A stretch of 64,000 bases of DNA. Source: JBCFBK01 sp038562555. GTDB lineage: Bacteria > Bacteroidota > Bacteroidia > Bacteroidales > Prolixibacteraceae. The notes beneath the pieces were generated by a model that saw only the letters and a list, made by a program, of their open reading frames with translations, made no database searches and was not told the origin of the DNA. This document shows, piece by piece, positions 39,001 to 47,430 of this stretch. Every line of letters begins with the position of its first letter. The first letter of the stretch is position 1. The stretch lies in NCBI GenBank assembly GCA_038562555.1, contig JBCFBK010000019.1:1-64000 (forward strand), in the 5' to 3' direction. Both the position numbers and the translations under genes were made by a program.

Positions 39001-39453
39001 AACCCCGGGAAGCGGAGTACCGGAGGAGTCTGTCACTTTCCCGGAAACAGTCTTGCTTTGTTGCTGCGTCTGAACTCCGGGATTGACCCCCGACAAAATA
39101 ATCTGGCGGTTATTAATCACATACTCTACATTCGTGCCCTGAAACAGCACGTCTAAAATTTCATTAATGGTCTTCTCCTTTAAATTAATCGAAACGACCT
39201 TGTCGAGCGAAACGGTCTTGCTGTTATAGAAAAAGAAATAATCGCTTTGATCCTCAATCTGATTCAGGACTTCCGCAATCGTGGCTTTTTCCACTCTTAA
39301 ACCCAGTTTCTGACTTTGTGCAAAATTGTCAATCGCGATCGCCTGGAAACTGGTCAGGGCGATCAAAAAAATACTTAAGCGCATCATTTTCAAGATTTTT
39401 ACGACACAGGCAAATAAATACCTGTAGTCCTGTAAGAACCATTTTTTTTTCAT
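36073..39453 (-). CDS. SusC/RagA TonB-linked outer-membrane transporter with STN domain
   Basis: 1126 residues. Signal peptide (long N-terminus, MKKKWFLQDYRYLFACVVK then a hydrophobic stretch), STN domain (about 50-115, KATIAEVLNQIEDQSDYFFFYNSK and INEILDVLFQGTNVEYVINNRQIIL), carboxypeptidase-regulatory domain, TonB-box region EEVVAVGYGTQK, plug with VTVLKDASAAIYGAQAANGVILITTKRG and a barrel ending in LGITLTF. The STN domain matches the FecR gene directly upstream. The frame opens 16 codons earlier; the ATG at 39453 is chosen. Confidence 0.97.
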   Translation of the reverse strand: MKKKWFLQDYRYLFACVVKILKMMRLSIFLIALTSFQAIAIDNFAQSQKLGLRVEKATIAEVLNQIEDQSDYFFFYNSKTVSLDKVVSINLKEKTINEILDVLFQGTNVEYVINNRQIILSGVNPGVQTQQQSKTVSGKVTDSSGTPLPGVSVVIKGSTSGTVTDAEGGYHLTNVPSNATLFFSFIGMRSQEAIVSSREEVNVTLEEEIIGLEEVVAVGYGTQKAATITGSVSAVKGEKLMAAPAINFSNAVTGRLPGLVAVTRSGEPGSDGTTFRIRGANTLGDNSPLVVVDGIAHRGLERLSSTDIESVTVLKDASAAIYGAQAANGVILITTKRGMQGRPQVDVSYNQGFSMPTILPETADAATYLEMLNEISTYAGQAPKYTEEEIQKYRDGSDPWGHPNTDWYDATFKDAAIQRSANVTISGGQERLNYFISAGSNFQDAIYKNSANNYKQSNFRVNLDGKLSEYVKYGIDLAGREQNRNYPTRSAHDIFSMLRRGKPNMQAFWPNGKNGPDIEYGNNPVVITTSQSGYDKNKTTVFETKAKLEIIVPWIEGLSFTGNAALDKQFDNDKRWEKPWYLYSWDGSTYGDNGEPLLVEGKKGFTNPQLTQETEEAQLVTLNALLNYQRSFSEKHNVKLLLGVEKITGESMEFSAFRKYYVSSAIDELFAGGDAEKTNSGSSKEEARMNYFGRVNYDYSGKYLFEFVWRYDGSYIFPQNKRFGFFPGVSAGWRISEENFWSGLQPVMNHLKIRGSWGQTGNDRIDEYQFLSSYGFVSGTNSIYTFNGNVESKILNELRIPNPNVTWEVANQSNIGIDGQLLKGKITFAGDYFYNVRSNILWQRNASVPQSTGLTLPRENIGKVVNRGAEFQLTYNGQAGDFRYGVSANINFNKNKIKFWDETPGVPEYQKSTGHPMNSELYYNAIGIFKDQAAVDNYPHWTGARPGDIIFEDVNDDKAINGLDRVRIYKTDLPTQTGGLNIDLSYKNFYASVFFQWAAGAIRNNYYEMQGEVGNFLVQDVEGRWTADNTNATKPRIWNRYSEYWRNNMNTYWLQNSDYIRLKNLELGYNLPELLCKKMMMDDVRIYFTGLNLLTITGIKDFDPESTSATSYPLNKVYNLGITLTF

Positions 39454-39499
39454 ACATTTGAATTTTACAAGAGTTAATTGTGCTATATGATTAATTCGC

Positions 39500-39528
39500 A
39501 AAGGGCGGTGGTACGAACACCGCCCTTT
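39500..39528 (-). promoter_or_regulatory. Stem-loop in the second FecR-SusC junction
   Basis: An 11-bp perfect stem (AAAGGGCGGTG / CACCGCCCTTT) with a 7-nt loop, 2 bp after the FecR stop. On the minus strand no T-run follows, so it is not a standard terminator. The hairpin at 7298-7326 is in the same place in the other sigma/FecR/SusC locus. Confidence 0.55.
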
Positions 39529-39530
39529 CT

Positions 39531-40574
39531 TTATTCAATCCATATCCATGCCTCCCTTTTTGTGATTTTTGTTCTGACATGGGCCGAAATCTCGACCATC
39601 TTCAGTACCTCGCCCAAGGTTTCGTCCTGAATGGTTGCTGTAAAGCGCATCCCGGAAGAAGCCAGTTCCGGATCAACGTTAATGCTGCAATTAAACCACC
39701 TTTCCAAACGAGTCGTTACCTCTTTCAAAGGTGCTTCTCTGAAAATCAGCTGTCCGTCTTTCCATGAAGTTGCTATTCGGGTGTTAACCTGGTTCACCGC
39801 CAGCTCCCGCGAAGTTTTTTTGTATACTGCATTCTCCCCGGTACGAAGAACGGCTAATTCTTCTCCGTCGGAATTCAGCAAAGCAATGGCGCCATGCTCA
39901 AGCGTCGAACTAATAAATTCGTCGTTCGCATAATTGGAAACATCGAATGCTGTCCCCAGTACTTTAATATTCAAATCCCCGGTTTCAACAATAAAGGGAT
40001 GCTCCTCATCCTTCGAAACGAGAAAATATCCCTGTCCGGTCAGCTTTACCCGTCTTTGTTGTTGCTCGTATAATCCGGTTGAAAATGAAAGGGTGCTTCC
40101 CGAATTCAGCCAAACCTCCGTCTTGTCGGCCAGCATAAAATGCACCCTTGATCCGGGCGTTGCGACAACTTCCTGGCTGATCTCCGGTTTCACAGCCGAG
40201 GAAGAACCGTTTAGCCGGTAATACAGATAACCCGAAAAAATCAGTAACGGAATGGTTAAAACCGCTGCAATGCGAACCAACCAGCCAGGCGGGTTCAGGC
40301 GGATTTTCCTCCCGGCCGCCGGCCTGCTTAAGCTGGGGTCGTTCATGATCATTAACAGTATACGTGATTTTAGATCGTCCAGTCCGGCTTCGTCCGAATC
40401 AGCACTCCGAGCATCCAAAGTCGCCCAGTGCCTGGACATAAAGTCGTTCAGGCGTTCATCCTGCCATGTCGATGCCATATACTTCCGTATCTCATCTTTC
40501 TCGTTTTCGCTCAATGTTCCAACGAGCATTTTTTGGAGTAACTGTTCGATGTCCTGATAGTTATTTTCTTTCAT
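39531..40574 (-). CDS. FecR-family anti-sigma factor
   Basis: 347 residues. N-terminal cytoplasmic part (about 1-100), one transmembrane helix (about 105-125, WLVRIAAVLTIPLLIFSGYLYYRL), a FecR domain (ATPGSRVHFMLADKTEVWLNSGSTLSFST) and a DUF4974 C-terminal domain (FREAPLKEVTTRLERWFNCSINVD). It should bind the sigma factor coded at 40725-41309 and receive the signal from the STN domain of the SusC that follows. The gap to the sigma gene is 150 bp. Confidence 0.95.
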   Translation of the reverse strand: MKENNYQDIEQLLQKMLVGTLSENEKDEIRKYMASTWQDERLNDFMSRHWATLDARSADSDEAGLDDLKSRILLMIMNDPSLSRPAAGRKIRLNPPGWLVRIAAVLTIPLLIFSGYLYYRLNGSSSAVKPEISQEVVATPGSRVHFMLADKTEVWLNSGSTLSFSTGLYEQQQRRVKLTGQGYFLVSKDEEHPFIVETGDLNIKVLGTAFDVSNYANDEFISSTLEHGAIALLNSDGEELAVLRTGENAVYKKTSRELAVNQVNTRIATSWKDGQLIFREAPLKEVTTRLERWFNCSINVDPELASSGMRFTATIQDETLGEVLKMVEISAHVRTKITKREAWIWIE

Positions 40575-40724
40575 TTTTGCGACAGCTAAAAAAGTATTCT
40601 CTTATTGCACTCCGGTTACAAATCCTTTACGCTTGTGCTACATTCCTGCCCGGATACAAAAAGAATACACGCATCCCCCACCGAACCCCTTTTGGTTCTT
40701 AATTATTTTTTGGGATGGAGTAAA

Positions 40725-41309
40725 TCAAATAAAGATTTTGCAGAAAAGAAGCAACGAAAAACCCAGCGACCGGAGCGTCTTCCTGATTTCAGCCAGCGCC
40801 GAGGTCATTTGGTTTTCGACCGTTTTTACAGAAATGCCTAAATGGTCTGCGATTTCGGCATTCGAAAAAAACGACTCCCTGCTTAACCGATAGATTTCCC
40901 TGCGCTTCGGACTTAGCCGGTCTATGGCCAGCCGGCAGGCATGTTCAAGTTCATGAAAATTGACCTCTTCATGGGTCAAAATGTTTTTTTCGGGAAACAT
41001 GCTGCAATAATGAAGATAGGCCCGCTGCGACTTTACTTTTCGAATCGTATTCAGGACAGCGTTACGGGCAATGGCAAACAGAAAGGCATCGAACGGCTTT
41101 TCAGGAGAAATATCCCGTCGTAGTTTCCAGACTTTCAGGAAGACTTCCTGTACAATCTCTTCTGCATCGATACTGCTTTTCAGGTAACTTCGTGAAAACC
41201 TATACAATTTAGGACTATATCGGTCAAGCAATAACTGAAATGCAAAAGAGGAATCTGCTCTTAAGCGCAAAACAAGGTCGCGATCAGTATGGGAGTCAGG
41301 TTTTGCCAA
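40725..41309 (-). CDS. ECF-type RNA polymerase sigma-70 factor
   Basis: 194 residues. Region 2: LLLDRYSPKLYRFSRSYLKSSIDAEEIVQEVFLKVWKLR; region 4: LSPKRREIYRLSRESFFSNAEIADHLGISVKTVENQMTSALAEIRK, typical of the Bacteroides family of SusCD-linked ECF sigma factors. The first codon is TTG: there is no in-frame ATG near the conserved N-terminus, and the promoter at 41338-41368 places the start of transcription about 23 nt upstream of this TTG. Forms an operon with FecR. Confidence 0.93.
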   Translation of the reverse strand: MAKPDSHTDRDLVLRLRADSSFAFQLLLDRYSPKLYRFSRSYLKSSIDAEEIVQEVFLKVWKLRRDISPEKPFDAFLFAIARNAVLNTIRKVKSQRAYLHYCSMFPEKNILTHEEVNFHELEHACRLAIDRLSPKRREIYRLSRESFFSNAEIADHLGISVKTVENQMTSALAEIRKTLRSLGFSLLLFCKIFI

Positions 41310-41337
41310 TGAAGCGTTAGTTTGTTATTTATGATTC

Positions 41338-41368
41338 CAAAGTTAACGTTCCTTTTGCGACATCGCAA
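41338..41368 (-). promoter_or_regulatory. Promoter of the second sigma/FecR operon
   Basis: Minus strand TTG (41366-41368), 20 bp, TAACTTTG (41338-41345): a full match to the TTG-N19/21-TAnnTTTG consensus. Confidence 0.65.
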
Positions 41369-41396
41369 CCACCGGAACTGAAATTGAACCATGCTC

Positions 41397-41442
41397 AAAT
41401 AAAAAGTACAGACACGCTGCGCACTGCCGGGTATCTGTACTT
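41397..41442 (-). terminator. Terminator after the alkaline phosphatase gene
   Basis: A 9-bp stem (AAGTACAGA / TCTGTACTT) with a 21-nt loop, then five T on the minus strand, 20 bp after the stop. Confidence 0.75.
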
Positions 41443-41462
41443 CTCAAAAACAGATTTAAAAT

Positions 41463-42632
41463 TTACCGTTCCATCAGCTTTCTGATTTTATCCGCAATAT
41501 CCGTGTTATTCATAAAACCGGTAAACTGCTCCGCTCCCGGTCCTATGGCAAAGACAGGAACAACAATACCTGTGTGCGAGCCTGTGGGGAAAGCTCCCTT
41601 GATCATACCGGTTTCAAGGTTCCCGTCCATAAGCGCCAGACCGCCGGTTTCATGATCGGCAGTTACAACGATCAGCGTCTCCTTATCTTCAGCAGCAAAC
41701 CCGAGCACAATTCCGACAGCCTGATCAAAATCAAGCACTTCTTCCACCAGGTAAGGAACATTATTCTGGTGGCCTCCCCAGTCAATCTGACTCCCTTCCA
41801 CCATTAGAAAGAACCCTTGTTTATCCTGGCTCAGGATCCGGAGCGCTGTTTTTGTCGCCTTCAACAGCATATCGCCACGTACGGCCACACGTCCGTTGTG
41901 CTCCGGAGCTGTCAGTCCTGCCAGTTTACCGCTTCTAACCTGTTCCATGCTATCGATGTCCTCAACAACCTGGTAGCCTTTCTCCTTTAGCTGACTGATC
42001 AGGTCCTGTCCGTCTTTACGTTCGTAAAAATGTTTGTATCCGCCGCCAATAAAAACGTCAATATTTGTTTTTAAAAAATCGGCAGCAATGTCCTCGTAGG
42101 TGGAACGCCGGGGCTTATGAGCGACAAATGACGCCGGCGTTGCATGGGTGATGGCAGAAGTAGAAACGACACCCGTAGCTTTTCCCTGCTTCTCTGCCGA
42201 CTCACGAATGTTTGGGACCGGATTCAAATCGGGATCAACACCAATGGCTCCGTTATAGGTCTTCTTTCCTGTTGCAAGCGCTGTTCCGGCTGCCGCAGAA
42301 TCGGTAATATAACGATCTGAAGAGTAAGTCTTCGCATAACCCAGGCACCTGAAGTTTTCGAGGAACAGATGCCCTCCGTTAGCCGTCATTCCGGCATAAA
42401 CCTGGGCAATCCCCATGCCGTCTCCTATCATCAGGATCACATTTTTTGGCACCCTTTTTTTTGAAATCGGGCTGGCATAGTGAGTAACCTCATAACGGGC
42501 TGCCGACTTATAAACTTTGGTTGAATCCTCTTTTGAAATGGTTTTGTAGTTCTCTTGTCCGGAAACGAACACCCATCCGAACATCAGAATTATGGGCATG
42601 ATCCCATATTTTTTAAAACATAAGTACATCAT
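41463..42632 (-). CDS. Secreted alkaline phosphatase
   Basis: 389 residues with a signal peptide. Motifs of the PhoA family: VILMIGDGMG (metal-binding Asp), the nucleophile in DSAAAGTALATGKKTYNG (Ser near 112), EGSQIDWGGHQN, VTADHETGG and GSHTG. Zinc/Mg-dependent phosphomonoesterase of the periplasm. Start ATG at 42632 gives a signal peptide; a following ATG at 42629 and a third at 42599 are also possible. Single-gene transcript with a terminator after the stop. Confidence 0.93.
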   Translation of the reverse strand: MMYLCFKKYGIMPIILMFGWVFVSGQENYKTISKEDSTKVYKSAARYEVTHYASPISKKRVPKNVILMIGDGMGIAQVYAGMTANGGHLFLENFRCLGYAKTYSSDRYITDSAAAGTALATGKKTYNGAIGVDPDLNPVPNIRESAEKQGKATGVVSTSAITHATPASFVAHKPRRSTYEDIAADFLKTNIDVFIGGGYKHFYERKDGQDLISQLKEKGYQVVEDIDSMEQVRSGKLAGLTAPEHNGRVAVRGDMLLKATKTALRILSQDKQGFFLMVEGSQIDWGGHQNNVPYLVEEVLDFDQAVGIVLGFAAEDKETLIVVTADHETGGLALMDGNLETGMIKGAFPTGSHTGIVVPVFAIGPGAEQFTGFMNNTDIADKIRKLMER

Positions 42633-42886
42633 ATTTCGAAATTTAATAAGTAAAATTGGTTTTGGAAAGGACAAAGATAAAATATTTATCCGCCTGCCGG
42701 ATGCCGTCATAGTCAATTTAATCTGCACACCATTGCCCCGGCTTCAATTAGGGAAAACCTCATACTAAAACATGCAGGGTTGAATTGACAACTAAAAAGG
42801 GACTCGCAGCGGGATTTTAAAAATGAAAAGCTTAATTTTATTCCCTTATTCAAAATATTTTTCAATCTAATTAAGTCTGAACGAAA

Positions 42887-43546
42887 ATGAAAGGAATTCT
42901 GATTTTTGCATTGATGGTTGCCGCCTTATGTGGCAGTGCCCAGGACAATGGATTCTCCACCTACTACAACCAAAAACGCACCCTGTTTGAACAACTTCCT
43001 GATACCAGACATGAGATCATTTTTTTGGGAAACAGTATTACCGACGGGGCCGAGTGGGCTGAATTGTTTAATAACCCACGGATAAAAAACCGCGGCATCA
43101 GCGGCGATACCACCGACGGGATCCTCTACCGGCTGAAAGAAGTGACCAGCTCTTCGCCCGACAAAATTTTCCTGATGATTGGGATCAACGACCTCTCGCG
43201 AGATGTAGCCAAAGAAACCGTTTTTGCAAACATCTGTAGAATTGCAGAACAAATCAGGAAAGTATCTCCACGGACCGAGGTGTTCGTTCAAAGCATTCTC
43301 CCGGTAAATGCCTCTTTAGGGAAATTTGCAAAACACACCAACAAAGGCGCAGAAGTGATCTGGGTGAACAACCGGCTTAAGGACTGGTGTGGACAAAACA
43401 ACTATAAGTACATCGATATCTACAGCCGGTTAGTCACTCCCGGCACGCAGGAACTTAATCCCGAATACACCAACGACGGATTGCATCTGACAAGCGGCGG
43501 ATACCTCCGGTGGGCAGAGGTCATCAGGCCGGATGTCAAAAAATAA
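42887..43546 (+). CDS. SGNH/GDSL secreted esterase, copy 1
   Basis: 219 residues with a signal peptide (MKGILIFALMVAALCGSA). SGNH motifs: IIFLGNSITDG (nucleophile Ser50), GISGDTT (oxyanion Gly), LMIGINDL (Asn) and NDGLHLTSGGY (catalytic Asp-His). It belongs to the carbohydrate/acetylxylan esterase-like branch. A highly similar paralogue follows 73 bp later, so the pair arose by tandem duplication. It is probably an O-deacetylase acting on a glycan released outside the cell; substrate unknown. Confidence 0.92.
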   Translation: MKGILIFALMVAALCGSAQDNGFSTYYNQKRTLFEQLPDTRHEIIFLGNSITDGAEWAELFNNPRIKNRGISGDTTDGILYRLKEVTSSSPDKIFLMIGINDLSRDVAKETVFANICRIAEQIRKVSPRTEVFVQSILPVNASLGKFAKHTNKGAEVIWVNNRLKDWCGQNNYKYIDIYSRLVTPGTQELNPEYTNDGLHLTSGGYLRWAEVIRPDVKK

Positions 43547-43619
43547 TTACCATTTCAACAGGGATTGCTACCGGAGCCACCCGAAAGCGATCTGATTTAA
43601 TAACTATTAAACCTTAATC

Positions 43620-44276
43620 ATGAGACTATTATTAATTATTCTGGCACTTTTGTCCGGATTATGCGCATGGTCGCAGAACAATGGGTTCTCTGCTTCCTAC
43701 AACCGGAAAGCTTCTCTGTTCCAACTGCTCCCGAACACTAAAAATGAAATCATCTTTTTAGGGAATAGCATGACCGCCGGGGGTGAATGGGGTGAATTGT
43801 TACAAAATTCTCACGTAAAAAACCGCGGGATCAGCGGCGACACGACCAAAGGGATTATGAACCGGCTCGGCGAGGTAACCGCTTCATCCCCCCGCAAGGT
43901 CTTTCTGTTGATCGGGATCAATGATCTGGCAACGGGGAAGTCGAAAGAAACGGTTTTTGAGAACATCTGTAAGATCGCGCAACAAATCCGAAAAGATTCA
44001 CCGCGAACGAAAGTCTATATTCAGAGCATGTTTCCGGTAAATGATCAACTGCGTGAAAGTCCCGTTAAAAAAGATGAAGAAATCGTTTGGGTGAACAAAC
44101 AGCTCGAAAACTGGTGCCTGTCAAATAATTTCGAATTTATTGAGCTGTACAGCCATTTTGTGGTTCCGGGAACTTACTTGCTGAATCCCGTTCACACGAA
44201 TGACGGAGGACATTTTACGGGCGAGGCCTACCTGAAGTGGGCAGCAATACTGAAACCATATGTGAAAGAAAAATAA
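43620..44276 (+). CDS. SGNH/GDSL secreted esterase, copy 2
   Basis: 218 residues with a signal peptide (MRLLLIILALLSGLCAWS). It has the same motifs as the preceding gene: IIFLGNSMTAG (Ser), GISGDTT, LLIGINDL and NDGGHFTGEAY. The two proteins share most of their sequence and match almost without gaps; the divergence suggests an old duplication. All catalytic residues remain in both. Terminator follows 10 bp after the stop. Confidence 0.92.
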   Translation: MRLLLIILALLSGLCAWSQNNGFSASYNRKASLFQLLPNTKNEIIFLGNSMTAGGEWGELLQNSHVKNRGISGDTTKGIMNRLGEVTASSPRKVFLLIGINDLATGKSKETVFENICKIAQQIRKDSPRTKVYIQSMFPVNDQLRESPVKKDEEIVWVNKQLENWCLSNNFEFIELYSHFVVPGTYLLNPVHTNDGGHFTGEAYLKWAAILKPYVKEK

Positions 44277-44284
44277 CGGCTTTT

Positions 44285-44317
44285 AAAAAGGCCAGGCCGC
44301 AATGGCCCGGCCTTTTT
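44285..44317. terminator. Bidirectional terminator between the esterase pair and the ThuA gene
   Basis: AAAAAGGCC / GGCCTTTTT stem with an internal GCC/GGC pair; T-runs in both directions. Serves the two converging genes (stop 44276 plus, stop 44319 minus). Confidence 0.85.
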
Positions 44318-44318
44318 A

Positions 44319-45533
44319 TTATCTCAGACGGGCCAGTGCAAAATCGGCATCATCTTTCAAACTTTCATCTTTCAGCAGTTTCTCCAAAACCGGGATACTC
44401 TCAGCCGAGCCCATCCAGCTTAACTCCCGGATCAATGCCTTTTTGGCATCCGGTTCAGCTTTTCCGGATTTGAGCGAGTTCAGTATTCGCTTTTCAATCC
44501 TCAGCAACTGCTCTTCGGAGCCGGATACTTTCCTGATCCGTAATTGCAAATCGGTGAGATAGCGGGTGCTTCGACCAGTTTTATAATTCTCTATTTTCTC
44601 CATCAACTCGTCAAGCGACAGAGGCCGGTAAGCCGGCCAGGCGATTGTATTAAGTGAATCCGGGAATTCAACCGGGATCTCCTGGGTTACCGTGCCGCCG
44701 GCTGCCCACTCGGCCCCCCGCTGCAGGGTCGTAATAAACCCGGCACACTGCACGGCCGGATATTCTTCGGCTTTTTTACCAATGTGTCCCATCACGGTGT
44801 GAAACACGCGACCTTTCCCATACGCTACTGTAAAAAGCATGGGTTCGTCACGCCCGGTTCCTTTTTGAGCGGTGTCGGCGTAAGCCGTGGCGAGGATCGT
44901 CATATTCTTTGCCGGACCGCGAAGCTCCTGGTAAAGCTCATCTTTCATATGCATCCATTTTACCGGCAAACCTTTCATGATAACATGTTCCGGATTCCGG
45001 GTTTTGATCAGGTACTCGTGTTGGGGACCATGCGAACCTCCTCGTCCGGGAGAATCGTCACGCATGAGCGAATCGTTTCGGTAATACACATACGGACCGG
45101 CAGCTTCGGTCCGGTCTCCCCATCCTCCCAGTCCGATAATTTCATTAAATTCCTTCCAATCACCAAACGGATTATTCGCAGCGTGAAAAACAACCACTCC
45201 TCCTCCGTTTTTAACGAACTCAACAAAAGCCGACCTGGCCGGTTCGGGCCAGGCATCGCCATCATAATCGAGGACCACCAGATCATAGTTGCTAAAATCG
45301 GGAGCGAAAGCGCTCATATCGCCGCCTTTTTCGGGTGTTGCCAGCGTAGTGACCGAAAAAAGGCCGGTAGTTTCAAGTATATCTTTCAGGACAGAAGACC
45401 CAAGTTCCCAGTCATGGGCATTATTTTGTCCGGTGACGATCAGTGTTTTGTAGTTAACTTCCTTTTTGCAGGAACTTATCGATACCGCAAAAATTGCCAG
45501 TATCATCATTACTATAGTTAAAATATTTTTCAT
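44319..45533 (-). CDS. ThuA-domain lipoprotein with HEAT-like C-terminus
   Basis: 404 residues, lipobox FAVSISSC. The ThuA/class-I-glutamine-amidotransferase-like domain covers about 25-275 (LIVTGQNNAHDWELG, YDLVVLDYDGDAWP, NGGGVVVFHAANNPF). The C-terminal 130 residues carry HEAT-like helices (KKALIRELSWMGSAESIPVLEKLL). ThuA proteins take part in the catabolism of 3-keto sugars in Sinorhizobium. It lies 12 bp after a Gfo/Idh/MocA oxidoreductase in the same operon, a pairing that supports a keto-glycoside pathway. Confidence 0.88.
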   Translation of the reverse strand: MKNILTIVMMILAIFAVSISSCKKEVNYKTLIVTGQNNAHDWELGSSVLKDILETTGLFSVTTLATPEKGGDMSAFAPDFSNYDLVVLDYDGDAWPEPARSAFVEFVKNGGGVVVFHAANNPFGDWKEFNEIIGLGGWGDRTEAAGPYVYYRNDSLMRDDSPGRGGSHGPQHEYLIKTRNPEHVIMKGLPVKWMHMKDELYQELRGPAKNMTILATAYADTAQKGTGRDEPMLFTVAYGKGRVFHTVMGHIGKKAEEYPAVQCAGFITTLQRGAEWAAGGTVTQEIPVEFPDSLNTIAWPAYRPLSLDELMEKIENYKTGRSTRYLTDLQLRIRKVSGSEEQLLRIEKRILNSLKSGKAEPDAKKALIRELSWMGSAESIPVLEKLLKDESLKDDADFALARLR

Positions 45534-45545
45534 CGTGAGGGTTGA

Positions 45546-46853
45546 TTAAAGTGAGGGTATTGACCAGGGTTGGCGCATGGGGCGATCCAGCAGGCGGGCA
45601 GCTCTTTCATTTCCAACGATTTCTTCCTTTTCGGGATCCCACTGAATCTTCTGTCCGGTGGTCATGGCGATTTCACCCAGCAGTCCCACCGAGATGGAAC
45701 GATGGGCAACATCAACCGGAGTAATCGTTTCCTTGCCACTTTTTATACATTCCAGAAAATTCTGAAAATGATCGTCACTCTTGTACAACAGCGTATCGCC
45801 TTCTCCCATTTTCTCTTCCAGGATCTTTGGGTCGGAAGCGAACAATTTGCCCCGGCTGACATGTATCCAGCCCTGATCGCCATACCATACGGCGCCCATT
45901 CCATGCTTTAGGCGCGAGGAATTGGCAACACGTATTTTGATGCCGTTCGCATAACGACACATAAAATCATATTTAACAGGAACATCAAAAATCCCTTCTT
46001 CCGGATATACGCCGATACCTTCAACCTCAACCGGACCGGTCCGATCCAGCCCCAGTCCCCAATGGGCGATATCGATATGATGGCCTGCCCAGTCTGTTAA
46101 CTGACCTCCCGAATAATCCAGTATCCAGCGCCAATCCCAGTGACACACTCCCCGGAACGGTACTTTGGGAGCAGGTCCCAGCCAGAGTTCCCAGTTAAGT
46201 CCTTCGGGGACCTCCATGGCAGGAGGGGTTCCGATATTCTTGCCGCCATCAGGCAGGCCTACTTCAACATACTGCACTTTGCCAATGCGACCATTAAAAA
46301 CCAACTCAGCTGCATGATGGAAATTTTCAACCGAACGCTGCCAGCTTCCCGTTTGCCAGATAATCCCGTTTTTCTGAACAGCCTTAACGATCGCCTGTCC
46401 TTCCCGGATGCTGCGCGCAAGCGGTTTTTCCCCCCAGACATTTATTTTCTTTTCAGCAGCAGCAATATACGTCAGGCTGTGCCAGTGATCGGGAATGGAG
46501 ATGCAAACTGCATCCGGCTTTTCTTTTTCAAGAAACTCCCGGTAGTCTTCATAAATACGGCAGTCATTACTTCCGTAATACCCGTTTACGATCGCCTTGG
46601 CTTTGGCCAGATTGTTGGCATCAACGTCACATAATGAAACGTACTGAACCTCCTTAAACCTCAGAAAATTTTTCATGTTGCCTGTTCCCTGAGAACCCGT
46701 ACCAATCGATCCCATAACAATGCGGTCGCTGGGAGGGACTGCACCATTCATCCCCAGTGCCGAAGAAGGAATGACTGTCGGGAGAATCACTGCCCCCAGT
46801 GCAGCTTGCGCAGAAGTGCGGAGAAATTGCCGCCGGTTAGATGTTGTCGACAT
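45546..46853 (-). CDS. TAT-exported Gfo/Idh/MocA-family oxidoreductase
   Basis: 435 residues. A twin-arginine signal (SNRRQFLRTSAQAALGAVILPTV) is followed by a Rossmann domain with MGSIGTGSQGTGNM near 50, VCISIPDHWH and WGEKPLARS, the catalytic Lys region of the family, and the C-terminal alpha/beta domain. The cofactor, NAD(P), is folded in before export, which explains the TAT signal. Members oxidise or reduce sugar hydroxyls. Co-transcribed with the ThuA gene. Confidence 0.93.
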   Translation of the reverse strand: MSTTSNRRQFLRTSAQAALGAVILPTVIPSSALGMNGAVPPSDRIVMGSIGTGSQGTGNMKNFLRFKEVQYVSLCDVDANNLAKAKAIVNGYYGSNDCRIYEDYREFLEKEKPDAVCISIPDHWHSLTYIAAAEKKINVWGEKPLARSIREGQAIVKAVQKNGIIWQTGSWQRSVENFHHAAELVFNGRIGKVQYVEVGLPDGGKNIGTPPAMEVPEGLNWELWLGPAPKVPFRGVCHWDWRWILDYSGGQLTDWAGHHIDIAHWGLGLDRTGPVEVEGIGVYPEEGIFDVPVKYDFMCRYANGIKIRVANSSRLKHGMGAVWYGDQGWIHVSRGKLFASDPKILEEKMGEGDTLLYKSDDHFQNFLECIKSGKETITPVDVAHRSISVGLLGEIAMTTGQKIQWDPEKEEIVGNERAARLLDRPMRQPWSIPSL

Positions 46854-46937
46854 GTTCTTTATTGATTTAGTGTTAGTTCAGGCTAAGATAAATAAAATGT
46901 TCTGAATTCGTGCGTCTGCCGGAAATTTTACGAAAAG

Positions 46938-46970
46938 TAAAAAACAAAGGCAGGAAAATGTTTCCTGCCT
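46938..46970 (-). terminator. Terminator of the Hsp20 gene
   Basis: AGGCAGGAAA / TTTCCTGCCT 10-bp stem with a 3-nt loop, followed on the minus strand by TTGTTTTTTA. Eleven bp after the stop. Confidence 0.85.
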
Positions 46971-46980
46971 GAACTGTTCC

Positions 46981-47430
46981 TTAATGAATCGATATCACTC
47001 TTGGTGGTTTTGGTTTGGCTTCTTCACGTTTAGGGAGTACCACGTGCAGAATACCGTCTTCATATTTAGCCGATATGCCCTCAGCGCTGACAATATTTTC
47101 CGGAATGCTAAAGCTCCTTTGAAAAGATTGATAGCTAAACTCCTTCCGGGTTACCTTCTCCCCATTCTTTTCCTCATTTTCCGACCTTTTTTCCGATGAA
47201 ATGGTCAATTGTCCGTTGTCAAAATTCACTTTAAAATCATCCTTTTTCAATCCCGGAGCAGCTACATCAATGCAAAATTCATTGTCATTCTCGCTGATGT
47301 TAACCGCAGGCAGGCTTGAATTTTCGCCTGCAAAGTTTGATCTGTTCCAGTCCATCAGGCCACCTTCAAAAAACCGGTCTATTAATGAAGGAAAAGACGG
47401 ACCCCAATTGTTTAATCTTGCCAGTGTCAT
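46981..47430 (-). CDS. Hsp20/alpha-crystallin small heat-shock protein
   Basis: 149 residues. Alpha-crystallin domain about 45-140 (VNISENDNEFCIDVAAPGLKKDDFKVNFDNGQLTISSEK and FSYQSFQRSFSIPENIV...GILHVVLPKREE, with a C-terminal RVISIH). It is a cytoplasmic ATP-independent holdase. A GGAGG Shine-Dalgarno at 47439-47443 lies 8 bp before the ATG at 47430, so that start is preferred over the one at 47445. Clear SD sites are uncommon in this window and suggest strong translation. Confidence 0.95.
   Translation of the reverse strand: MTLARLNNWGPSFPSLIDRFFEGGLMDWNRSNFAGENSSLPAVNISENDNEFCIDVAAPGLKKDDFKVNFDNGQLTISSEKRSENEEKNGEKVTRKEFSYQSFQRSFSIPENIVSAEGISAKYEDGILHVVLPKREEAKPKPPRVISIH

Noticed and set aside
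42887..44276. A direct repeat caused by assembly duplication
   Set aside because: The two SGNH genes differ at many positions, so they are diverged paralogues rather than an assembly artefact.
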